From assembly GCA_947034885.2 (NCBI GenBank), contig OZ019759.1, positions 13,518,501-13,582,500 of the forward strand: 64,000 bases of DNA, in the 5' to 3' direction. Made by a program: the position numbers and the translations under genes. Origin of the DNA: Thuidium tamariscinum (lineage: Eukaryota; Streptophyta; Bryopsida; Hypnales; Thuidiaceae). Positions 58,421 to 64,000 of the stretch are shown piece after piece. How positions within the stretch are numbered: position 1 is the stretch's first letter; the number at the start of each line of letters is the position of its first letter. The notes beneath the pieces were generated by a model. It was not told the DNA's origin and did not search any database. It saw only the letters and a program-made list of their open reading frames with translations.

Positions 58421-60120
58421 GTTGGTCTTTCTTGCAATGATCCTAAAGTACTTAAGGAACTTATGAGTGTTCAAATCTCTGACTTGCATGTCTCACCAAT
58501 CCTATGAAGATTTTCAAAAAAAACAATTGAGAAACTTCCTATAGAATTTGACAAATTGGAGGGGGTATGCGATTATTAAGAAGAAAAGGACTTCAAACTG
58601 TGAGTTGGACTAAATGGAAAAATAAATCTCCGCATATGCAACCAACATCATGGCCATTAATTCCATAGATGAGGGAATTACTATTCACTGGCTAGAAATT
58701 CACTGTACATGAACGTGTGAGAAGCTAATTTGTGGGCTTAGACGCAACTGTTTGCACTGTTTGTGCTCTTTTAATGGCCGATTTGCTCGAGGGCACCATT
58801 CACGTGGCAGTGTAATCAGTGCTGGAACAGTGTCCACTATTGTGGTCTGCGATGACGTTCTATTGTTTGCAACCTACATTTAATTTTCCTACGGTGACCC
58901 GCCCGTTGTTCAAGGGTTAAGTAAGGATTATAGTAGTGCATAGTGCCAAAACATGCAAATTGAATTTAGTGTGAAAGAAGTACACCGCAAAATTTGTAAA
59001 AACACATACAATTTGCCTTTCTGTCGCAAGAGGATTCCAATGCTTCTTCATCTATATTGCATAAAATTTCAAATATTGTATTATAAGTGCTTCAACTCAA
59101 ACCATGTACTTGGCCATCATTCATCTTGTCACAACATTTGTCTATAACATGGTGGACTTTGAAGTAGCCACTTTTATCATTAGAGGCTCTCATTGTTAGA
59201 CTAAACTTGTCGTATGGCACATTGCCAATCATCAAGAACTCTTCCAAATTCATATATGAAGATGTCACCTACTTTTGTGATTCAAAAATCATCTTCATGC
59301 ATCTAGTGGTAAATGCTAATTTGCATTTGATTAGAAAAAAGGAAATAAATGGGATTCGATTTAGGAACTTCCCAATACTTCTTGCTGTCCTATTTCTGTT
59401 CGTTTTTCATTTTGGTAACCCTAAGTTCTGAAAAATTTTCCTCCAAAACTAAAAGTTTCTTTAATTTAATTAATCCACTAGTAGTGGCTCATTTTTATGT
59501 ATACGTGCAAGTGAAAACAAAACCTCAATCTTGCCTAGTTGAAAAGTTGTACATTTTCATCCTACAATATTTGACAAGGATGCCACGCTGTTGGCAATTG
59601 CAGTGGAAACTCTAGACTGAGAGCAGTTGAGATTGTTTTGTCTCTTAGAAGCTTCAAGGACGTGGAATTGGTAATGCAATGTGATATCTTGTATTGACTT
59701 GCTCCAACTGCTTTCTCACCCACGAACTAGTTAATGAGACAAGCAAACATGCTACTTTTGACACTGAACAACTTTAGTGGCCCAATGGTGTGTGCCAGGG
59801 TTGACGAATTGTTACGTCCGGAGCAAAATCACATCCAAAATTTGGACGTCCGCACGCAACAGATACAATGGCTACCATCCGCCGTCCGGAGGTCGTAGTG
59901 TCAAATGGCTCGTCTAACGTGCGGACGACCAAGATGTGGTAGACACGCGAACGCATGGACGAACAACCGAGATGTGGTGGACGAGCGGACAAGCGGACGC
60001 ACAGTCGGCTCTTGAATAAGCATTTGAATGAGTATTCCGATGATCAATTGATTAGGCTTCTAGTCTAGTCACTCTAGTGATGAGGTGGAGGGCAATCATC
60101 CAATCTAAAATAAATAGTAC
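58421..60120. other. no gene recognised; possible lone hAT-like terminus at 59796
   Basis: CAGGGTTGACG at 59796 resembles the CAGGGTTG ends at 19450 and 52532 and is followed by CGGACG-rich short repeats to 60003, as in those elements. No matching right end or 8-bp duplication was found. Confidence 0.3.
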
Positions 60121-60135
60121 AAAGGATTCAATTTC

Positions 60136-60390
60136 CTTTGTCACTAACCATACAAAGCCCCAAAATTAGAGTTAGTATGGTTAGTGACATATTCATATTG
60201 TGGAAAAAAAAATTCTTTGTTACTAACCACACTAAGCCACATAATTGAGGTTAGTATGGTTAGTGACATATTCATATTGTGAAAAAAAAAACCTTTGTCA
60301 CTAACCACACTAAGCCCCAAAATTGAGGTTAGTATGGTTAGTGACAAATTCATATTATGCAAAAAAAATCCTTTGTCACTAATTGCACTA
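60136..60390 (+). repeat. 78-bp tandem repeat, three units plus a partial
   Basis: Units start at 60136, 60215, 60293 and 60371. Each contains CTTTGTCACTAACCA and, after about 25 bp, GGTTAGTGACA, so every unit is itself a hairpin, followed by a poly-A tract of 8-9 bases. Confidence 0.85.
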
Positions 60391-60459
60391 ACCTAATTTG
60401 GACCCCAAATCCATTAAGTTTCAGCCCGAAATTCACCGAAATTTGGGTCCTAAATCCTA

Positions 60460-60870
60460 AAAAAAATACAAGTGTGTTGAGGTTTATTTGAAGTTTATTT
60501 CAAGTGCACATCCACACTTTTACTTTTTTTATTGAACATATTATTTTTTAAATTTATTTTGCTTCTAATTCAATGAGAGGATTAAAAATGTACTTGAGAT
60601 GTGCTTGTGTGGCGCTTTTACATTTTTCATTGAACACATTATTCTTAAAATTTATTTTGCTTTAAATTCAATGAGAAGATTAAAATTGTGCTTGAGGTGT
60701 GCTTGAGGTCTACTTCAAGTACACTTGAAGCACACTTTTACTTTCTTTTTTAAAACATCATTTTGAATATTTATTTTGCTTCAAATTGAATGAGAAGATT
60801 CAAAATGTGCTTCAGGTGTGCTTCAGATCTATCTCAAGTACACTTCAAGTACATTTGAAGTTTGATTGTT
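60460..60870 (+). repeat. irregular ~100-120-bp tandem repeat, three units
   Basis: TTTATTTTGCTT ... AATTCAATGAGA recurs at about 60553, 60651 and 60770, each followed by GTGCTTGAGGTGTGCTT-like sequence. Confidence 0.6.
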
Positions 60871-61260
60871 TGTCCACCCTTCCATCCAATCGCTTGTATT
60901 TGATAACTCATTTGATCGACTGTTCTTCCTTCCGCCCGTTCGCCCGTTCGCCTAACCACATCCACCACTCTACTCCACTACTTCTAATCCTTGTATATTT
61001 TTATGTGACGGCTCACTTGATCGATTGCTCAGTCGTCAGCCTGTCTGCTTGTCCGTGCATCCGCCAAATGTTTGCCTCTTTGTTCACTATGTATTCAGTG
61101 TTTTAGAATTTTGGAAGTCCTCGAGTGCAAGAACATTGGATTTTGAGAAAGGCCAATTCACTTCCATTTTTTAATTGACAGCTATTGAATGGTAGAAGTA
61201 TCCAATGTAATATAAATGCATAAAATGGTAGTTCAAGTTATTTCTCCACACATTTACATT

Positions 61261-61284
61261 CTAAACCCTAAACCCTAAACCCTA
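61261..61284 (+). repeat. interstitial telomere-type repeat (CCCTAAA)3
   Basis: Three CCCTAAA units, the plant telomere sequence, in non-telomeric AT-rich DNA. Supports a plant-lineage genome. Confidence 0.8.
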
Positions 61285-62780
61285 TCCAAACTTCAAATTG
61301 TATATTACTTACCAAAAACATTGGTGCAATGTGTACAATATAATTTACCTTTAATTCTTTTTTAATGTCATTATTAAAATGTAGTACATATGTAGATCTC
61401 ACTAACTGATTTATTTTGTTTTTTGAATGTTTTGTGTGATTTAGGGCATCAATTCTTGTTTGGCTTTGAAGTATTCTACATTACTACTACCTATACAAAA
61501 GTGAAACATTTAAATATGACCTAAAGATTGAAGTGTTTCTTTTAGTTTTGTACTTATATTGTAAAATGCATTGATAGTTCAAAACAACAAAGTATATATC
61601 CTACAAGAAATAAATCAATCATTTCTATTATACCATTTTATTATTCTATTAGAAGATGTTGTTCAAAACAATTGAAACACTTTAATGTAATTTAATGTGA
61701 TATACTATAATAGATCAAGGTTAAATATTACATATATACAACAAAATAAAATTCAAGTTTTTATTGTATACTCTTTTACCTATATATACATCCTAAGTTA
61801 TAAGCCATCAACAATATATTGCATTTCAAAAATATTGGTGCTTAGGGAGTAAAAAATGAGATTGACCTTCAAATGTAATAACCAATGTTAGTCATGTACA
61901 ATAATCAATCAATATTAGACCTCATACATATACATTTGTAATGTGTTTTTACATTAAAAATGATGTCATGATATTATTCTGCTATAATATGAAAGTGTCA
62001 AATATATATTTAGTGATTTGAAGGATATTTCTAAATGTAGGTTTAGGCCTTAGGCCTAAAGGTGCATGCCTAATTGAAAGAATCAATATTGTTGTACTAT
62101 AATTGTACAAGCTATTTCATTAGATGTTAGATGAGATGGTGTTGTATTAAAAAAATGAAAAATAGAGTATGACCTATGTCCTCATAAGCTCTTAAAGTAT
62201 TACAAAAGCCAAGCATAGATTTTGTATAGTATTAACATTTGAAGGACCATTTGTCCTTTGGAGAGACATGGTGCACACTATTTCTCACCCTTGTTTTAGT
62301 GGCTCATTAAGAAGCTGGCTTCTTAATTGCCTCCAGTCTCGTGCCGGCCCGTTGCTTCCCTCCTTGTATCTCGCGCCTAATACGGCTTCTGGTACGCCAA
62401 CCTGACATGCCTTCAGCCCCCCCAAAAATTGCCCGTTGAAAATTTTCGTAGTATTTTGGCAGTAGTGTTTTGATAGCTGTATTTCGGTAGCACGATGTCC
62501 TGGTATTCTACGTTGGTGTGTTAGAGTTGAGATTCCGTGTTCCACTGTTGCACTGCAGTCAGATGCTATCAGTGGCTACAGTAAAGGTTGAGATGGCTAG
62601 GGCTCTCTCCATTTAGGATGAATGTTATTCCATAATAATGTTTTGATTTATTGTGTTAATCCCATAAGGTACTATTTCCTATGTATTTGAACCATTTTTT
62701 TTGCATACAATCTTTAGAAAAAAGTACAAAATAAAATGAACCTATGCAAGATTTAAGTACAAAATTCCCTTTATTTGGAC
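61285..62780. other. AT-rich DNA, no gene recognised
   Basis: A minus-strand frame at 62285-62545 lies in a short GC-richer patch but shows no motif. Confidence 0.35.
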
Positions 62781-62799
62781 ACGCATGTTTTTTATTTTT

Positions 62800-63850
62800 T
62801 TTTCATTTGCAATTTTGTTTGTGTTTTTAGCCACCTCATGATTTGTCCTTCAAAATATTTTTCAAAATTAAAAAAAGAAGTGTTTCAAATAGACACCCCA
62901 TTTTTTTTCTAGAGTCAATTTGCTTTGTGCAAGGGTTAGGGGTTTGGAATCTTCTTTTTGTTTTTGGCCACGTTATGTTTTATCCTCCAAAACATTTTTC
63001 TAAATTCAAAAATAAATGTTTCTAATACACAAACCATTTTTTTTCCAAAGTTAATTTGCTTTGTGCAAGGGCTAGGGGTTTGGAATCTTTTTCTTGTTTT
63101 TGGCCACCTTATGTTTTGTCCTCCAAAACAATTTCCCAAACTCAAAAATAAATGTTTCCAATACACACACCATTTTTTTTTCCAGAGTCAATTTACTTTG
63201 TGCAAGACTGCAAGGGCTAGGGGTTTAGAATCTTTTTCTTGTTTTTGGCCACCTCATGTTTTGTTCCTCAAAACATTTTTCTAAATTAAAAAAGAAGTGT
63301 TTCAAATACATACACCATTTTTTTCCCTAGAATCAATTTGCTTTGTGCAAGGGCTAGGGATTTGGAATCTTTTTCTTGTTTTTTGCCACCTTATGTTTTG
63401 TCCTCCACAACAATTTTCTAAATAAAAAATAAAATATTCAATACGTACACCAATTTCGTTTTTGGTGAGTCATTTTTCTTTGTGCAAGGTCTGGGGGTTT
63501 GGAATATTTTTCTTGTTTTTTTTCTCTTTGTGTTTTGTCCTTCAAAACATTTTGCTAAGCCTAAAAGAATTTTTTTTGATATACACTCCAGTTTTTGGGT
63601 GATTCCTTTTTCTTTGTACAAGGTTTGGGGGGGTGGTCCTTTCTATTGTTTTTGGATACCTCAATAGTGAATACCTCATGTTTTGTCCATCATAAGATTT
63701 TGCTAAATCTAGAACAAAATGTTTTAGTACATACCCCATTCTTTTAGATGATACCTTTTTCTTTGTGCAAGGGTTGAGGGTGATTGTGGGGAATTTTCTT
63801 CTTCTTGGACACTTCATGTTTTGGCCTTCAAAACATTTTGTTATGTACCT
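62800..63850 (+). repeat. ~136-bp satellite-like tandem array, about 7 units
   Basis: GCTTTGTGCAAGGG-like boxes fall at 62922, 63058, 63195, 63340, 63477, 63611 and 63760, mostly 134-137 bp apart. Each unit also has GGGGTTTGGAATC, TTTTTGGCCACC, TATGTTTTGTCCTCCAAAACA and a T8 run. Divergence increases to the right. Open frames across the array are periodic artefacts. Confidence 0.85.
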
Positions 63851-63851
63851 T

Positions 63852-63869
63852 GATGTGTGTGTGTGTGTT
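63852..63869 (+). repeat. TG microsatellite
   Basis: About eight TG units in GATGTGTGTGTGTGTGTTT at the right edge of the satellite array. Confidence 0.8.
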
Positions 63870-64000
63870 TGGGAAAGGGGGAGGGGGGAGTGGCTGTCTA
63901 TTTTGTTTCATTTAGGCATTTATTTCCAACTTTGGGGATTTGATGAAGTGGATATTCTTTTTCACCTAGGCTTTCCATTTTTTGTCTCCCACTTTCTCTA

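Noticed and set aside
61261..61284. Chromosome end
   Set aside because: Only three CCCTAAA units, with 2.7 kb of unrelated DNA beyond; interstitial only.
62843..63817. Overlapping open frames in the 63-kb region
   Set aside because: They recur with the 136-bp satellite period and have no start, splice or family support.

Overview
The window is nuclear DNA from a plant-lineage (streptophyte) genome. The evidence is an intron-rich MMS19/MET18 gene, an ethylene-receptor receiver-domain exon, an ABC1-type kinase fragment, a plant CACTA transposase of the TNP2/DUF4218/DUF4216 type, and interstitial CCCTAAA repeats. Several protein families here are not familiar from flowering plants, so a non-seed plant or charophyte is possible, but I cannot name the species. 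Gene density is very low; almost everything right of 2.8 kb is nested mobile DNA.

Layout: 46-2530 (-) is the 5' part of MMS19, the only clear host gene, in eight exons and running off the left edge. A 271-bp MITE sits upstream at 2832-3102. At 4.7-5.13 kb is the promoter/leader of an unclassified gag-like element (copy 2), whose body resumes at 51.9 kb. The break is explained by a 46.8-kb CACTA element, 5132-51897, with 20-bp CACTATAAGAA... termini (19/20 matching) and an ACC target duplication on both sides. Inside it, left to right, are: two CACTA MITEs (7081-7389 and 8087-8425), a broken TnpA/Transposase_24-like gene (-), a second gag-like element (copy 1, -), a large element at 19450-35084, the broken CACTA tnpD gene (36.5-41.2 kb) with its own MITE, an ethylene-receptor exon (41.5 kb), a decayed zinc-finger/AT-hook transposase-like ORF (42.9-47.2 kb), ABC1-kinase exons (47.3-47.9 kb) and other orphan exons. 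Right of the CACTA come gag copy 2, split by a 729-bp hAT-like element (52532-53260) that contains a 31-bp minisatellite and a 95-bp-arm hairpin, and then AT-rich DNA with 78-bp, ~110-bp and ~136-bp tandem arrays.

The most interesting object is the 15.6-kb element 19450-35084. It is flanked by an exact 10-bp direct repeat and carries two divergent genes. On + is an apparently intact SWIM-domain Mutator-like transposase (30159-34139, one intron). On - is an intron-rich gene (about 11 exons, 19884-25.8 kb or further) whose product would join a ParB-like DGNHR domain, a charged coiled-coil region and a C-terminal DNA N4/N6-methylase-like domain. Only three lesions break that gene. Six palindromes centred on GTCGGATCCGAC occur inside this element and nowhere else in the window. 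In five of them GGTACC-like boxes lie exactly 33.5 bp either side of the centre although the arms between differ. I propose this as a transposon-borne ParB-like/methylase/palindrome module; the functional link is inference.

Internal stop codons in the dead ORFs are overwhelmingly TAG, the outcome expected if CHG-methylated CAG sites deaminate. No tRNA, rRNA or CRISPR was seen.
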